Shown: positions 15,386-25,197, counted from the first letter of the stretch. The stretch is 64,000 bases of DNA from Deinococcus sp. JMULE3 (GCF_013337115.1 NZ_SGWE01000005.1:80001-144000); one strand, 5' to 3'. Notes: generated by a model from the sequence alone, not told the origin. Translations and numbers: made by a program.

Positions 15386-18076
15386 GTGACCCGCACGCTG
15401 CTGCAACACCCGTTTCCCAGTGTCCTGCTCCGGGCCGTCTCGGCGCGCTTCTCACCGGACATGGCGCTGATCGTGCCGAACGTGCAGGCGGGCCGGGACG
15501 TCCGGGGCGCGCTGAGAAACGCGGGCGCGGCGCGGACCCTGACGCAGGTCGCGCGGGACGCGCTGCACCAGGCCGGCTGGCAGCCCCTGCGGCCCGGCGC
15601 GCGGGAGGCGTTCTACCGGGAGGCGCTCGGCGACCTGTCGCTTGAGTACCTGGGGTCCATCGCGGCCCGGCCGGGTACCCTGGCGCGGCTCTCTGGGCTG
15701 ATCGGGGAGTTGCTGCGCGCGAACCTCGAGCCGGGCGCGGTGCGGGCGGCAGCGGGCAGCGCGCGGGAGCGGGACGTGGCGGGCGCGTTCGGGGCGGTGG
15801 TGACGCGCTGCCAGGAGCTGCGGGTGTACGACGTGGCAGGCGCGGAGTACTTCGCCGCGCGCCTGGACCGGCTGCCCGCGCGGCGGTCGGTGGTGCACGG
15901 CTTCGCGTACTTCGACGCGGCGCAGCTGGCCCTGATGGACCGGCTGCTGGGACCGGGTTCGCTGCTGACCCTCCCGGCCAGCGAGGCGCCTGGTGCGGGG
16001 CGCCGCACGCAGGAGTCCGCTGCGGCGCTGTGCGCGCTGGGCTTCACGCGCACGGACGTGGATGGACAGGCTGGGACCACCGGTGATCAGGTCGTGGCCG
16101 GGTACCTGCAGCGGGGCGCGGCGTCCGGCGGGCTGCGCCGGGAGGAACACGGGGACGTCGACGCGGAGGTCCGCTCGTGTCTGCGGCAGGTGCGGGCGTG
16201 GCTGGACACAGGTTCCCGGCCGGAGCGGCTGGCGGTGATCGTCCGTCACGAGGCCACGTATCTGGGCACGCTGGCGGACGTGGCGCGTGAGTATGACCTG
16301 CCGCTGGTGAGCGGCGCGCAGCAGCCGCTGCTGAGCACGCCGCTGGGCGGCGTGGTGCAGGCCTGGGTGGACGCGCACGCCCGTGAGTGGCGCTACGGGG
16401 CGGCGCGGCGGCTGTTCACGCACCCGCTGGTGAGTCCGGGTTTCGACGCGCTGAGGCGGGCGCGGGCGCTGCAACCGCACTGCCCGGCCGGTGTGGCGGC
16501 CTGGGCGCCGGAACTGGCGTGGCTGGAGGTCCCGGCCGAGACGACCTGGCGGGCCGGACTGCAGGTGCTCGAGCGGCTGGTGGTCGACCTGGGGATCGCT
16601 GCGCGCTGCAGGCAGGACGCCGCGCTGAACGTGGCGCTGGGCCTGCTCATGGACCGCCTGGACAGCGAGGCGCGGCGGGACGCGCCGTGCCACCGGGAGG
16701 AGCTGCTGGGCCTGGTGGCGCACGTGCTGCGGTCCACGACCGTGCCCGTCCTGCTGGGCCGCAGTGGCGTGCGGGTCGCCAACCCGCTGGCCGCGCTGGG
16801 TCGGACGTTCGATCACGTCTGGGTGCTGGGGCTGGCCGACTCGATCTTTCCGCGGCCCGCGGGTGATCACCCGCTGATCGACAGCGTGGTGCGGGCGCGG
16901 TGGCACTCGGCTGGCGTGACCGTGCCGGACGCGTCGAGTCTGGCGAGTGTGGAGGAGGCGCTGTTCCTGGGCGCGGTGGGCGGCGCGGGGCTGGAGGTGG
17001 TGCTGAGCCGTCCGCTGCGGGGCGTGGACGGCCGGGCGCTGCGGCCGAGTCCGTTCTGGCTGCGCTTCGGTGATTCGGGCGTGGGCGCGGCGCCGTTGCC
17101 GCTCGGGTCGGATGAGGAGCGGGCGCTGCTGCTGGCCCTGGACGGGCAGGTCCCGGCGGCGCTGGAGGGCCGGGTGGCGGTGGAGGTGGACCGGGACGCG
17201 GGCCGCCCCGGTCCGCACGCCGGGCAGCTGGAGCGCAGCCTGCCGGTCGCGGCGCGCCGCTGGAGTCCGTCGCAGCTGCACGCGGCCGGGGCGTGCCGCT
17301 TCCAGTGGTTCGCGGGGCGGCTGCTGCATCTGGAGGAGCCGCTCGATCCGGACCGGGTGGAGGACCGCCGGGTGACGGGGCTGCTGCTGCACGCGGCGCT
17401 GGACGGCGCGCTGCAGGGTGAGGGGGCGGCGGGCGACGCGGAGGGACGCGCGGCGCGCGCGCACGCCGCGCTGGACCGCAAGGTCACGGAGTTGCGGCGC
17501 AGCGGCGCCCTGCGTCCCGGTCCGCTGTGGCCGGTGCAGGTCGAGGAGCTGCGCCGCACCGTGACGCGGGCGGTGCGCAGCCCGGCGTTCGTGCCGCCCG
17601 GTTGGACGCCCGTGGCCCTCGAGGAGCGGCGGGACTTCACCCTCACCGCGGGTGAGCACACCTATGCACTGACGGGCATCCTCGACCGGGTGGACCGGAC
17701 GCCGGACGGCCTGACCGTCACGGATTACAAGACCGGCACGTACGTCAGTCAGGTGGTGCACAGCGGGAAGCTGAACCTGGAGATCCAGTTGCCGCTGTAC
17801 ATGGCGGCGCTGTCGGCGGTGAACGGCCGGTACTTCAGCATCGAGCGGGCCGAGGTGATCGGCAGGGCGGGCCCGGCGGCCGAGGGTGGGAGGAGGACGT
17901 ACACCTGGGCGCAGCACCAGCAGGACGTCACGGCGTTCCTCACGGACCTCGGGGGTCACCTCGCGGCGGGGAACGTCGCGCCGGGTCCGGATCAGGCGCG
18001 GCAGGCCTGCACGTACTGCACGTTCCTGCCGGTCTGCAGGCACCGGAGCGCCCGGCATGAGGAGGGTCAGGCATGA
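15386..18076 (+). CDS. AddB-like PD-(D/E)xK nuclease / inactive helicase
   Basis: An 896-residue protein with AddB organisation: a helicase-like body with no intact Walker motif, then a C-terminal RecB-family nuclease. Nuclease residues are in VTDYKTGTY near 778 and LEIQLPLYMAAL. Four cysteines frame the nuclease, the first in AAGACRFQWF near 634 and the last three in CTYCTFLPVC at about 874-883, as in iron-sulfur AddB proteins. The GTG start at 15386 lies six bases after a -10 box. It overlaps the next gene by four bases (ATGA). It probably pairs with the AddA-like protein to resect DNA ends. Confidence 0.8.
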   Translation: MTRTLLQHPFPSVLLRAVSARFSPDMALIVPNVQAGRDVRGALRNAGAARTLTQVARDALHQAGWQPLRPGAREAFYREALGDLSLEYLGSIAARPGTLARLSGLIGELLRANLEPGAVRAAAGSARERDVAGAFGAVVTRCQELRVYDVAGAEYFAARLDRLPARRSVVHGFAYFDAAQLALMDRLLGPGSLLTLPASEAPGAGRRTQESAAALCALGFTRTDVDGQAGTTGDQVVAGYLQRGAASGGLRREEHGDVDAEVRSCLRQVRAWLDTGSRPERLAVIVRHEATYLGTLADVAREYDLPLVSGAQQPLLSTPLGGVVQAWVDAHAREWRYGAARRLFTHPLVSPGFDALRRARALQPHCPAGVAAWAPELAWLEVPAETTWRAGLQVLERLVVDLGIAARCRQDAALNVALGLLMDRLDSEARRDAPCHREELLGLVAHVLRSTTVPVLLGRSGVRVANPLAALGRTFDHVWVLGLADSIFPRPAGDHPLIDSVVRARWHSAGVTVPDASSLASVEEALFLGAVGGAGLEVVLSRPLRGVDGRALRPSPFWLRFGDSGVGAAPLPLGSDEERALLLALDGQVPAALEGRVAVEVDRDAGRPGPHAGQLERSLPVAARRWSPSQLHAAGACRFQWFAGRLLHLEEPLDPDRVEDRRVTGLLLHAALDGALQGEGAAGDAEGRAARAHAALDRKVTELRRSGALRPGPLWPVQVEELRRTVTRAVRSPAFVPPGWTPVALEERRDFTLTAGEHTYALTGILDRVDRTPDGLTVTDYKTGTYVSQVVHSGKLNLEIQLPLYMAALSAVNGRYFSIERAEVIGRAGPAAEGGRRTYTWAQHQQDVTAFLTDLGGHLAAGNVAPGPDQARQACTYCTFLPVCRHRSARHEEGQA

Positions 18077-21000
18077 GCGGGACATTCACGAAAGCCCAGC
18101 AGCGGGCCATCACGGCGCCGCATTCGGTCGCCATCTCGGCCGGGGCGGGCAGTGGGAAGACCCGCGTGCTGGCCGAGCGCGTGGTGCACCTGCTCGACGG
18201 GGGGGTCACGCCCGGGCAGATCGCGGCCGTGACGTTCACCGAGGCGGCCGCCGCGGAACTGCGCGAGCGGATCGCCACGTACGTGGAGGGCCGCGCGCAG
18301 GCCGACCCGGCCCGCTGGGCCGCGGCGCAGGCCGCGCTGCCGCTGATGCAGGTGAGCACCATTCACGGGCTGTGCGGCCGGGTGGCGCGCGAGCATCCGG
18401 TCGAGAGCGGGGCCGGCCTGAACTTCGCGGTGCTCGACGATACGGAGGCCGCCGGGTGGCTCGAGGAGCACCTCGCGCCGGTGCTGGCCGAACTGCCGGT
18501 GGAGGTGCTTCTCGAACTGCCCGGCCGCATCCGGGGGGACGTGATCCGCGCGCTGCTGGACGATCCCACCTCGGCCGCTGCCGCGCTGGACGTCGCGGCC
18601 CGCGAGGCGACCCTGGAGGCCGGGGACCGCGCCCGGCGCGCGTGGGTGGCCGCGCAGCCCGAATGGGACGCGGCCTGCGCGGCGCTCGACGCGGTGCGGG
18701 GCGTTCCGGCCGGGGACGTGCTGGAAGACGCCCGTCAGGCGGCGCTGCGGGCAGGGCCGCCCCTGCTGGGTGAGGGACTGCGGGACCTGCGCGTGGCCCT
18801 GGCGGGCGTGAAGGGCAACGTCGGCCGGGGCTGGGACGCGGCGGAGAAGAAGGCGGTCTTCGCGGCCCTGAAGACCCTGCAGGGGCTCGCGGCGCGCGAT
18901 GACCTGCTCGGGGAGGCCACCGACGCCTCCCGCGCGCACGACCGTGCGGTGCTGGCCCTGCGGACGATCTTCACGCATGTGGTGACCCGCTTCGCGCAGC
19001 TCAAGGGGGAGCAGGAGGTCGCGACCTTCGCGGACCTGGAGGTCTGCGCGGACCGCGCGCTGGCCGTCCCGGAGGTGCGGGCGTACTACCGGGCGCGCTG
19101 GTCGCACCTGCTGATCGACGAGGCGCAGGACACCAACCCGGTGCAGTGGCGGATCCTGCGGGCCCTGGCGGACGGCGTGACGCTGACGGTCGTCGGGGAC
19201 GAGAAGCAGAGCATCTACGCGTTTCGCCGCGCGGACGTCGGCGTGTTCCGCGAAGCGCGCAAGGCCGTGCTGGAGCGGGGCGGGGAGGTGATCCGCATGG
19301 GCACGTCCTTCCGCACGCACGGGGGACTGGTCACGGCCGTGAACGCGTACTTCGCGAGCCTGATGCGCGGCCCGGGCCCGTTGCGGCCCACCGCGGCGAC
19401 CTTCGAACCCCTCGACGCGCACCGCGTGGCGCACCCGGCCGGGGAGGACGCGCCGGGCGTGGAGGTGCACGCCCTGCTCGGGGACGGCGCGGGGGCGCTG
19501 CGCAGCGCGGAGGCGGACCTGATCGCGGGCCGCATTCAGGCGCTGCTGCTCGGGGGCACGCCGGTCTACGACCGCGAGACGCGGCAGACGCGGCCGCTGC
19601 GGCTGTCCGATATCGCCGTGCTGTTCCGGGCGCGCACCAACCTCGGCGCGTACGAGGAGGCCCTGTCCCGCGCGGGGCTGCCGTACGTGGTGCACGGCGG
19701 GCGGGGCCTGTACGACCGGCCCGAGGTGATGGACGCCGTGAGCCTGCTGCGCGCCGTGGCCGACCCGACCGCCGACGTGCACCTCGCGGCGGTGCTGCGC
19801 GGCCCGCACGTGCACCTCACCGACGCGCAGCTCCTCACGATCGGGGAGGCTCACGTGAGCGGCGAGTGCTTCTGGGACGCCGCGCAGCGCAGCGCCGACC
19901 CGGACGTGCAGGGCGCCGTGACCCTGATCCGCGCGCTGCGGGAGGCGTCGGTGACCCTCAGCGCGTCGCAACTGCTGGCCGAAGCGGACCGCCGCACGGG
20001 CGCGCTGCTCGTGCACGCCGCCCTGCCGGACGGGCCGCGCCGCGTGGCGAACCTGCGGCTCTTCCAGGGCCTGCTGCGCCAGTGGGCGCAGGAGGGCCTG
20101 CGGGACGTGGTGAGCGCCGCCGATCACCTCGCCCACCTCGAGCGGCTGGAGGCGCAGGCGCCCGAGGCGGTCAGTCCGCACCCGGACGCCGCGCAGCTGA
20201 TGACCATCCACGGCAGCAAGGGCCTGGAATTCCCGGTGGTGATCGTCGCCGACGCGCTGCGCCAGGGCGGCGGGCCGGCCGGCGCGGTGCGTTTCGACGC
20301 GCAGCTCGGCGTGGCGCTGCGCCTGCCCCGCCTCGAGGAGGACCCGCCCGAGTGGACGGCCCTGGAAGCCGCGCAGAAGGAACGGGACACCAGTGAATCG
20401 GAACGGGTCGCGTACGTGGCCTTCACGCGCGCCGCGGACCTGCTGATCCTCAGCGTGCCGGGCGGCACCGGCCCGGCGGACCTGAAACGCCTCGAGGCCT
20501 TCCTGGGCCACCTGCCCGACGCGGGCGTGGCCCGCACCTACCTGTCCCCGGCGGACGTGCCCGCCCCGGTCCCACTGACCCTGCAGACGTCGGGCGGGCG
20601 ACCACGGCTGGACGTCCGATCCGGCCCGGGCGTGGTGCTGCCCGGCACGCTGCCCGTCACCAGCCTGGGCACGTTCCTGAGCTGCCCGAGGGCCTTCGCG
20701 TACCGGCACGTCGAGGGCCGCGCGCCGCTGGTCACGCTGTGGAGCGCCCGGCACGACGCGGAAGCCACCAACCCCGAAGGGCGTCTCGCCGGGCGGCAGA
20801 TCGGAGACGCCGTGCACCGCGCGCTCGAGCACGGCTGGACCGACACCGAGATGCGCGCGCACCTGGGGTACTTCGCCCCGCCCGACCTGCAGACCGTGAC
20901 GACCCTCGTGCAGAACTTCCAGGGTGACGTGTACGCCGAGGTGAGGGGACGACCCTACCAGCGCGAGCGGCCCATCCAGGTGGACGTCGGCGGCGTCACC

Positions 21001-21321
21001 TTCGAGGGCATCGTGGACGCCTTCGACCCGGACGGGAAGCTGGTCCTCGACTACAAGACCGACCGTCACGTTCAGCCCGAACATCACCTGCCGCAACTGG
21101 CCCTGTACGCCCATCACCTCGGCGCGACCCGCGCCGCCCTGGCGTACCTGCGCCGCGACCACCTGCACGTGTTCGAGGAAACGGACCTTCAGCGCGGCCT
21201 GAGCCTCGTGCAGGACGCCGTCAGCCGCATGAAGGACACGGACTTCCCACCGACGCCCTCCGCCGCCTGCCGGTACTGCTCATTCCGCGGCGTCTGCGAC
21301 GCTGCCCAGGAGACCCCATGA
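18073..21321 (+). CDS. AddA/UvrD-like helicase-nuclease
   Basis: A 1082-residue SF1A helicase. Walker A GAGSGKT is at 24-30, LLIDEAQDTNP near 346, GDEKQSIYAFR follows, and VAYVAFTRAADLL is at about 777. The C-terminus carries a RecB-type nuclease, LVLDYKTDRH near 993. Cysteines in FLSCPRAFAYR and CRYCSFRGVCD bracket it, an Fe-S-like arrangement normally seen in the AddB partner. It is coupled to the preceding gene by a four-base overlap. The predicted role is ATP-driven unwinding and degradation or resection of double-strand ends, in repair or against foreign DNA. Confidence 0.85.
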   Translation: MSGTFTKAQQRAITAPHSVAISAGAGSGKTRVLAERVVHLLDGGVTPGQIAAVTFTEAAAAELRERIATYVEGRAQADPARWAAAQAALPLMQVSTIHGLCGRVAREHPVESGAGLNFAVLDDTEAAGWLEEHLAPVLAELPVEVLLELPGRIRGDVIRALLDDPTSAAAALDVAAREATLEAGDRARRAWVAAQPEWDAACAALDAVRGVPAGDVLEDARQAALRAGPPLLGEGLRDLRVALAGVKGNVGRGWDAAEKKAVFAALKTLQGLAARDDLLGEATDASRAHDRAVLALRTIFTHVVTRFAQLKGEQEVATFADLEVCADRALAVPEVRAYYRARWSHLLIDEAQDTNPVQWRILRALADGVTLTVVGDEKQSIYAFRRADVGVFREARKAVLERGGEVIRMGTSFRTHGGLVTAVNAYFASLMRGPGPLRPTAATFEPLDAHRVAHPAGEDAPGVEVHALLGDGAGALRSAEADLIAGRIQALLLGGTPVYDRETRQTRPLRLSDIAVLFRARTNLGAYEEALSRAGLPYVVHGGRGLYDRPEVMDAVSLLRAVADPTADVHLAAVLRGPHVHLTDAQLLTIGEAHVSGECFWDAAQRSADPDVQGAVTLIRALREASVTLSASQLLAEADRRTGALLVHAALPDGPRRVANLRLFQGLLRQWAQEGLRDVVSAADHLAHLERLEAQAPEAVSPHPDAAQLMTIHGSKGLEFPVVIVADALRQGGGPAGAVRFDAQLGVALRLPRLEEDPPEWTALEAAQKERDTSESERVAYVAFTRAADLLILSVPGGTGPADLKRLEAFLGHLPDAGVARTYLSPADVPAPVPLTLQTSGGRPRLDVRSGPGVVLPGTLPVTSLGTFLSCPRAFAYRHVEGRAPLVTLWSARHDAEATNPEGRLAGRQIGDAVHRALEHGWTDTEMRAHLGYFAPPDLQTVTTLVQNFQGDVYAEVRGRPYQRERPIQVDVGGVTFEGIVDAFDPDGKLVLDYKTDRHVQPEHHLPQLALYAHHLGATRAALAYLRRDHLHVFEETDLQRGLSLVQDAVSRMKDTDFPPTPSAACRYCSFRGVCDAAQETP

Positions 21322-21740
21322 CCGAACCGACACTGAACGCACCCACCCGCTACGCCACCGACGTGCTGGACTTCCTGGCCGAGGAGGGCTTCCGGCCCCA
21401 CCTGGACGAGCAGGGGGACGTGCTGTTCAAGTTCGAGGGCGGCACGTACTACCTGATGACGTCCGAGGCGGACTCCACGTACTTCGCCCTGTACTTCTTC
21501 CGCTTCTGGCCGCTGGAAGATCCCGCCGAACGCGCCCGCGCCCACGAGGCCGCCGCGCAGGCCCACCAGCGCATCCGGATCGGGCAGATCACCGTGCTGG
21601 ACGACGACGTGAACGCCTCCGTGCAGGCCTACCTGCCCGGCGCGGACGACTGGCGCGGCGTGCTGCTGCGCAACCTGAGCGGCCTGCAGGCCCTGGTCCG
21701 CACCTTCCGCGAGCAGATGCACGCGCAACTGGAGAACTGA
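21318..21740 (+). CDS. YbjN-like protein
   Basis: A 140-residue acidic protein with the T3SS-chaperone/YbjN-like pattern: a helix VLDFLAEEGF, then strands DVLFKFEGGTYYLM and STYFALYFF, and a long C-terminal helix. The start ATG overlaps the helicase stop (ATGA), which places it firmly in the operon. Family members have no agreed biochemical role; in this position it may be an accessory or chaperone of the helicase-nuclease. That is inference. Confidence 0.65.
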   Translation: MTEPTLNAPTRYATDVLDFLAEEGFRPHLDEQGDVLFKFEGGTYYLMTSEADSTYFALYFFRFWPLEDPAERARAHEAAAQAHQRIRIGQITVLDDDVNASVQAYLPGADDWRGVLLRNLSGLQALVRTFREQMHAQLEN

Positions 21741-21741
21741 C

Positions 21742-22692
21742 GTGACCCCCGCCACGAAGACCGAGCGGATGCTCGCCACGCTGGACCTCCTCGGGCACGC
21801 CGAGTGCAGCGCCCGCGACCTCACCAGCCGCCTGGGCCTCCCGGCGAACAAGCTGCGCAGCGTGCAGCGTGACCTTGAAACCCTGTGCCTGGACGGCAAG
21901 GTCGAGCGGCTCGACAACGGCAGGTACCGCCGCCCCGCCCGGGCGACCACCCTCAACGCGGTCGAGGCGCTCGCGGTGTACTCCGCCGCGCGGATGCTCT
22001 ACCACCACGCCGCCGACTACAACCAGCACTACCTCAGCGCCCTGGAGAAACTCACCGCGCAGCTGCCCACCACCGCCCGCCGGGTGGCCGCCCAGGCGAA
22101 CGAGGCGTACCAGCAGCGCAAGGACACGAGCGACACCACGGCCAGCCGCACCTTCGAACTCGTCGCCCGCGCCTGGCTGGAGGGCCGGGTCCTACGGTTC
22201 AAGTATCACTCCCTGACCAGGGAATCACAGGTCGAGCTCGTCATCTACTTCATCGAGCTCAACCCCCAGAACCGTCAGGCGTACGCCATCGGCGTCAACC
22301 GCCTCAAGGGCGGCGACCGGCCCTTCGTGTTCCGGCTCGCCCGCATGCGTGACGTGACCCTGCTGGACGACGCGGCGCCCATTCCCGAAGCGTTCCACCC
22401 GATGGAGTACCTTGCCGGCGCGTGGGGCATCATGACCGGCGACCCGGTCCGCGTGGAACTGTTCTTCAGCCCAGCGGTCCGCGACCGGGTGCGCGAGGTG
22501 CCGCTCGGACCGACCGCGGACTGCCAGCCGCTTGCGAGCGGTCACACCCGCGTGTGCCTCACGGTGGGCGGCTGGAAGGAACTCGTGCCGTGGATTCTCG
22601 GCTGGGGCGGGGAGGTCGAGGTGCTCAGCCCGCCCGAACTGCGCGCCCACATCGCCGACGCCCACGGGCGGGGCCGCGCGCTGTACGGCTGA
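21742..22692 (+). CDS. WYL-domain transcriptional regulator
   Basis: A 316-residue regulator. The N-terminal winged helix (residues 1-60, RDLTSRLGLPANKLRSVQRDLETL) is typical of DeoR/HTH_11-type proteins in this family. The WYL domain covers about 135-220 (VARAWLEGRVLRFKYHS), and a WCX-like C-terminal domain follows (PVRVELFFSPAVRDRV). The GTG start at 21742 is one base after the YbjN-like stop. WYL regulators often control defence or DNA-damage genes by sensing nucleic acid ligands. It likely controls this operon, possibly through the palindrome at 15334. Confidence 0.8.
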   Translation: MTPATKTERMLATLDLLGHAECSARDLTSRLGLPANKLRSVQRDLETLCLDGKVERLDNGRYRRPARATTLNAVEALAVYSAARMLYHHAADYNQHYLSALEKLTAQLPTTARRVAAQANEAYQQRKDTSDTTASRTFELVARAWLEGRVLRFKYHSLTRESQVELVIYFIELNPQNRQAYAIGVNRLKGGDRPFVFRLARMRDVTLLDDAAPIPEAFHPMEYLAGAWGIMTGDPVRVELFFSPAVRDRVREVPLGPTADCQPLASGHTRVCLTVGGWKELVPWILGWGGEVEVLSPPELRAHIADAHGRGRALYG

Positions 22693-22720
22693 GCGGCCCG
22701 CAGCTCCAGGACAGTGCCAC

Positions 22721-22775
22721 GCGACGACCCGGTACGCTGCTCAGCCTCCTCACCGGGCACTCCTCGGGTCGTCGC
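22721..22775 (+). terminator. Possible terminator hairpin after the AddAB-like operon
   Basis: GCGACGACCCG (22721-22731) is perfectly complementary to CGGGTCGTCGC (22765-22775), giving an 11-bp stem with a 33-base loop. It lies 28 bases after the WYL gene stop. There is no T-tract, so the terminator role is tentative. Confidence 0.35.
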
Positions 22776-22827
22776 CCCGCAGCGCTCGCCCCGTCCTGCC
22801 CCGCAGGTCAAACACCACAGGTCTGTC

Positions 22828-22965
22828 TCATACGGACTCCGATTGAATGGCTTATAAAGCCGTTCAATCCGAGCGGAGCGAGTAGGAGCAAAACGGGTTC
22901 CGGACGTGGAGTTAACAGATCGGTGGTGTTCCGATCTGTTAACGAAATAAACGGAATCCGTATCA
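22828..22965. repeat. Small non-coding repeat, copy C (inverted)
   Basis: Full-length copy in the opposite orientation to copy B. It is bounded by TCA on both sides. Internal hairpins include AACAGATCGG...CCGATCTGTT, a perfect 10-bp stem, and TTGAATGGC...GCCGTTCAA. Its right boundary provides the stop codon of the short minus-strand ORF ending at 22963. Confidence 0.85.
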
Positions 22966-23205
22966 GGTCAGCTCGTGGAGCGGAGGCGCGCTGGCCGCCT
23001 GCTGGAGGTGCGCCTTGAGGTCATCCACGAACTGCTGCGCTTCGATCCGCGCCAGGCGGAGGTGCGCTTCCGTGAGCAGCTGCGCCGGGTCGCGCCGGCC
23101 CCGCAAGACCTCATGTGGCGCTGCCTGCGTACTCGGCGCCGCACGGTCGTTCGACTGGCTCGTCCGGTCATGCCGTTGCCCAGCGTTCAAGGAGATGGAT
23201 TCCAC
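22963..23205 (-). CDS. Possible small protein or gene remnant
   Basis: An 80-codon frame from a weak GTG at 23205 with no ribosome site. The C-terminal half (LLTEAHLRLARIEAQQFV, then a Gln/Ala-rich helix) has the amphipathic helical character of a real protein, while the N-terminal part looks random. The stop codon is the TGA at the edge of repeat copy C. It may be the remnant of a longer gene or a chance ORF. Confidence 0.3.
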   Translation of the reverse strand: MESISLNAGQRHDRTSQSNDRAAPSTQAAPHEVLRGRRDPAQLLTEAHLRLARIEAQQFVDDLKAHLQQAASAPPLHELT

Positions 23206-23290
23206 TGGTGGTTTGCAGGATGGTGGGCGACCGATGTCACGGTTGTTCTGCGCGTGCGGGCCACTGGGCGGTCGGGCAACACCTTGAAAC

Positions 23291-23319
23291 TTGACTATTC
23301 CGCTCGGATTAACTAGGGT
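23291..23319 (+). promoter_or_regulatory. Promoter of the iron-uptake operon
   Basis: TTGACT (23291-23296), a 17-base spacer, and TAGGGT (23314-23319). The -10 box ends seven bases before the ATG of the first gene, implying a leaderless transcript. No obvious Fur box overlaps it. Confidence 0.7.
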
Positions 23320-23326
23320 GAGCCGC

Positions 23327-24283
23327 ATGTTCCGCCGGACCCTCCTGACCACCCTGGTCCTGGGCAGCGCCGCCCTGGCCGCCCCCGCCACCCTCACCCT
23401 CAAGCACGACGAGGGCACTGCCACCGTCCCGCTCAACCCCACCCGCATCGTCGCGCTGGACGAGGAAGCCCTCGGCTGGATCTACGCGCTGGGCGTCAGC
23501 AACCGCCTCGTGGGCGTCGGCAGCGCCATGCTCGGCCCCGCCGACCTCACGGCCGACGGGAAGATCAGACCCGAACGCATCCGGGGCACCTTCCTCGCGC
23601 GCGGCGACCTGAGCGGCGCCACCTTCGTCGGCAACTGGACGCAGCCGAACCTCGAAACGATCCTGAAGCTGAAACCCGACCTGATCGTCCGCGCCACCTG
23701 GGCTGGCAACGGCAACTACACGCAACTGAGCCGCATCGCGCCCACCGTCGGCTACAGCGAACAGGGCAGCGGCTACTGGAAGAAGGGCCTGCGCGACCTC
23801 GCCCGCGTGTTCGGGAAGCAGGAACAGGCCGAGAAGCTCATCAAGCAGGTCGCCGACACCAACCGCGCCGGCGCGCGCGCCCTGCAGGCCGCCGGGGTGT
23901 TCCGGAAGTACCCGAAGGCCGTGGTCGTCTCGCCCTTCAAGGGCGGCGGCACGTACCTGTACACCAAGACCCGCCTGATCGACGACGTGCGCGCCCTGGG
24001 CTTCAGGGACGGCCTGAAAGGCGACGCGAACGTGCTGGGCGTCGGCGGCGTGGTCAGCGACGAGGCGCTGCTGTCCCTGAGCAGGGACACGCTGGTCATC
24101 GTCTTCCCGCCCGGCGGGCAGTACAACGGCGCGCAGGACTTCCTGCAGAGCGCCGTCGGGCAGCGCCTGAAAGGCCAGACCGTCGTGTACACCCAGGAGG
24201 CGAACAGCCCCTGGGCCGGACCGCTGGTGTCGCTGCGCGACAGCCCCGCCCTGACGAAACTCATCCTGGACAAGGTGAAGTGA
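23327..24283 (+). CDS. Iron/siderophore ABC transporter substrate-binding protein
   Basis: A 318-residue class III (FecB/BtuF-type) binding protein. A Sec signal [18 protein letters not shown] is followed by the first lobe ([19 protein letters not shown]), a helical linker ([22 protein letters not shown]) and the second lobe ([16 protein letters not shown]). No lipobox is visible. The ATG is placed seven bases after the -10 box. It is the first gene of a six-gene operon with two permeases and one ATPase. The ligand is probably a ferric siderophore or haem-like compound. Confidence 0.8.
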   Translation: MFRRTLLTTLVLGSAALAAPATLTLKHDEGTATVPLNPTRIVALDEEALGWIYALGVSNRLVGVGSAMLGPADLTADGKIRPERIRGTFLARGDLSGATFVGNWTQPNLETILKLKPDLIVRATWAGNGNYTQLSRIAPTVGYSEQGSGYWKKGLRDLARVFGKQEQAEKLIKQVADTNRAGARALQAAGVFRKYPKAVVVSPFKGGGTYLYTKTRLIDDVRALGFRDGLKGDANVLGVGGVVSDEALLSLSRDTLVIVFPPGGQYNGAQDFLQSAVGQRLKGQTVVYTQEANSPWAGPLVSLRDSPALTKLILDKVK

Positions 24284-25197
24284 CCGCCCGCCTGACCCTC
24301 TGCGCCGACGAGTCCCGCGCGGCGGGCGAGGACCCCATCGGCACCGCGCCCCACTGGGCGGAGGTGACGGTGCTGGAACTGGACGTGCCCGTCTGGGCGC
24401 AGCTGCGCAGCGTGGACACCTGGACGCCCGCGCAGTCGGCAGTCTTCGCCGCGCTGCGGGGGAAGGTCGAGTCGAGCGGCGCGGGCTTCGGGCTGCTCAT
24501 GAGCGCGCCACTGGCCCCCGGCGCGCCGCTGCGCGTGCGGCATTACGTGCGCGGCCCCGGCGGGTACCGCAGGCAGGACTACGCCGCCGACCTGCCGCAG
24601 AGCGAGTGGGCGCGCGGGCTGCACGACACCCTGATCGAACCGGCGCGGCTGAGCGACTGGGAGGCCGTCCCGGCACCGGATCGGGGCGCGGACCTGCACG
24701 TCTGCACGCACGGCACCGTGGACGCCGCCTGCGGCCGCTACGGCGTGCCCGTCCACGCGGCGCTGAGGTCTGCGGGTGAACGGGCGTGGCGCACCGGGCA
24801 TTTCGGCGGACACCGCTTCGCCGCGACGGCCGTGGAGCTGCCCTCGGGCCTGCTGTGGGCGCACCTGACACCCGCGCTGGCCGTGCAGGTCGCGCGGCGC
24901 GAGGTGAGTCCCGCCGAGGTCGCCGGGCACCTGCGCGGCTTCGCGGGCCTGAGTGCGCGCGCGCAGGTGCTCGACCGGGCGCTGCTGATCCGGCACGGGT
25001 GGGACTGGCTGAACGCCCAGCGCGACGCCGAGGTGGACGGCGACCTCGTCACGCTGACCGCCACGGTCAATGGCCAGACGCGGACGTACCGCGCCGCCGT
25101 CACCGACGCCGAGCCGCTCCTGCTCCCCGGATCGAGTCACACACCGGACCGCGCGCCGGTGCGGCAGTACCACCTGGGTGAGGTCGCGGGGCCGTGA
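24280..25197 (+). CDS. Sucrase/ferredoxin-like [2Fe-2S] protein
   Basis: A 305-residue protein of the Suc_Fer-like (thioredoxin-fold ferredoxin) family. The signature residues are in [18 protein letters not shown] around residues 144-161 and [11 protein letters not shown] near 176. These provide Cys and His residues of the kind that bind a [2Fe-2S] cluster in Apd1-type members. The GTG start overlaps the preceding stop (GTGA). Its placement between a binding protein and a permease suggests reduction or release of imported iron, or assembly of the uptake system. That role is inferred from the operon. Confidence 0.75.
   Translation: MTARLTLCADESRAAGEDPIGTAPHWAEVTVLELDVPVWAQLRSVDTWTPAQSAVFAALRGKVESSGAGFGLLMSAPLAPGAPLRVRHYVRGPGGYRRQDYAADLPQSEWARGLHDTLIEPARLSDWEAVPAPDRGADLHVCTHGTVDAACGRYGVPVHAALRSAGERAWRTGHFGGHRFAATAVELPSGLLWAHLTPALAVQVARREVSPAEVAGHLRGFAGLSARAQVLDRALLIRHGWDWLNAQRDAEVDGDLVTLTATVNGQTRTYRAAVTDAEPLLLPGSSHTPDRAPVRQYHLGEVAGP

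Noticed and set aside
15452..18085. An 877-residue minus-strand frame
   Set aside because: Antisense shadow of the AddB-like gene, rich in Arg/His/Gln with no domain pattern.
18067..21168. A 1033-residue open frame on the minus strand
   Set aside because: It is antisense to the AddA-like helicase, whose motifs are unambiguous; long antisense frames are expected at this G+C content.
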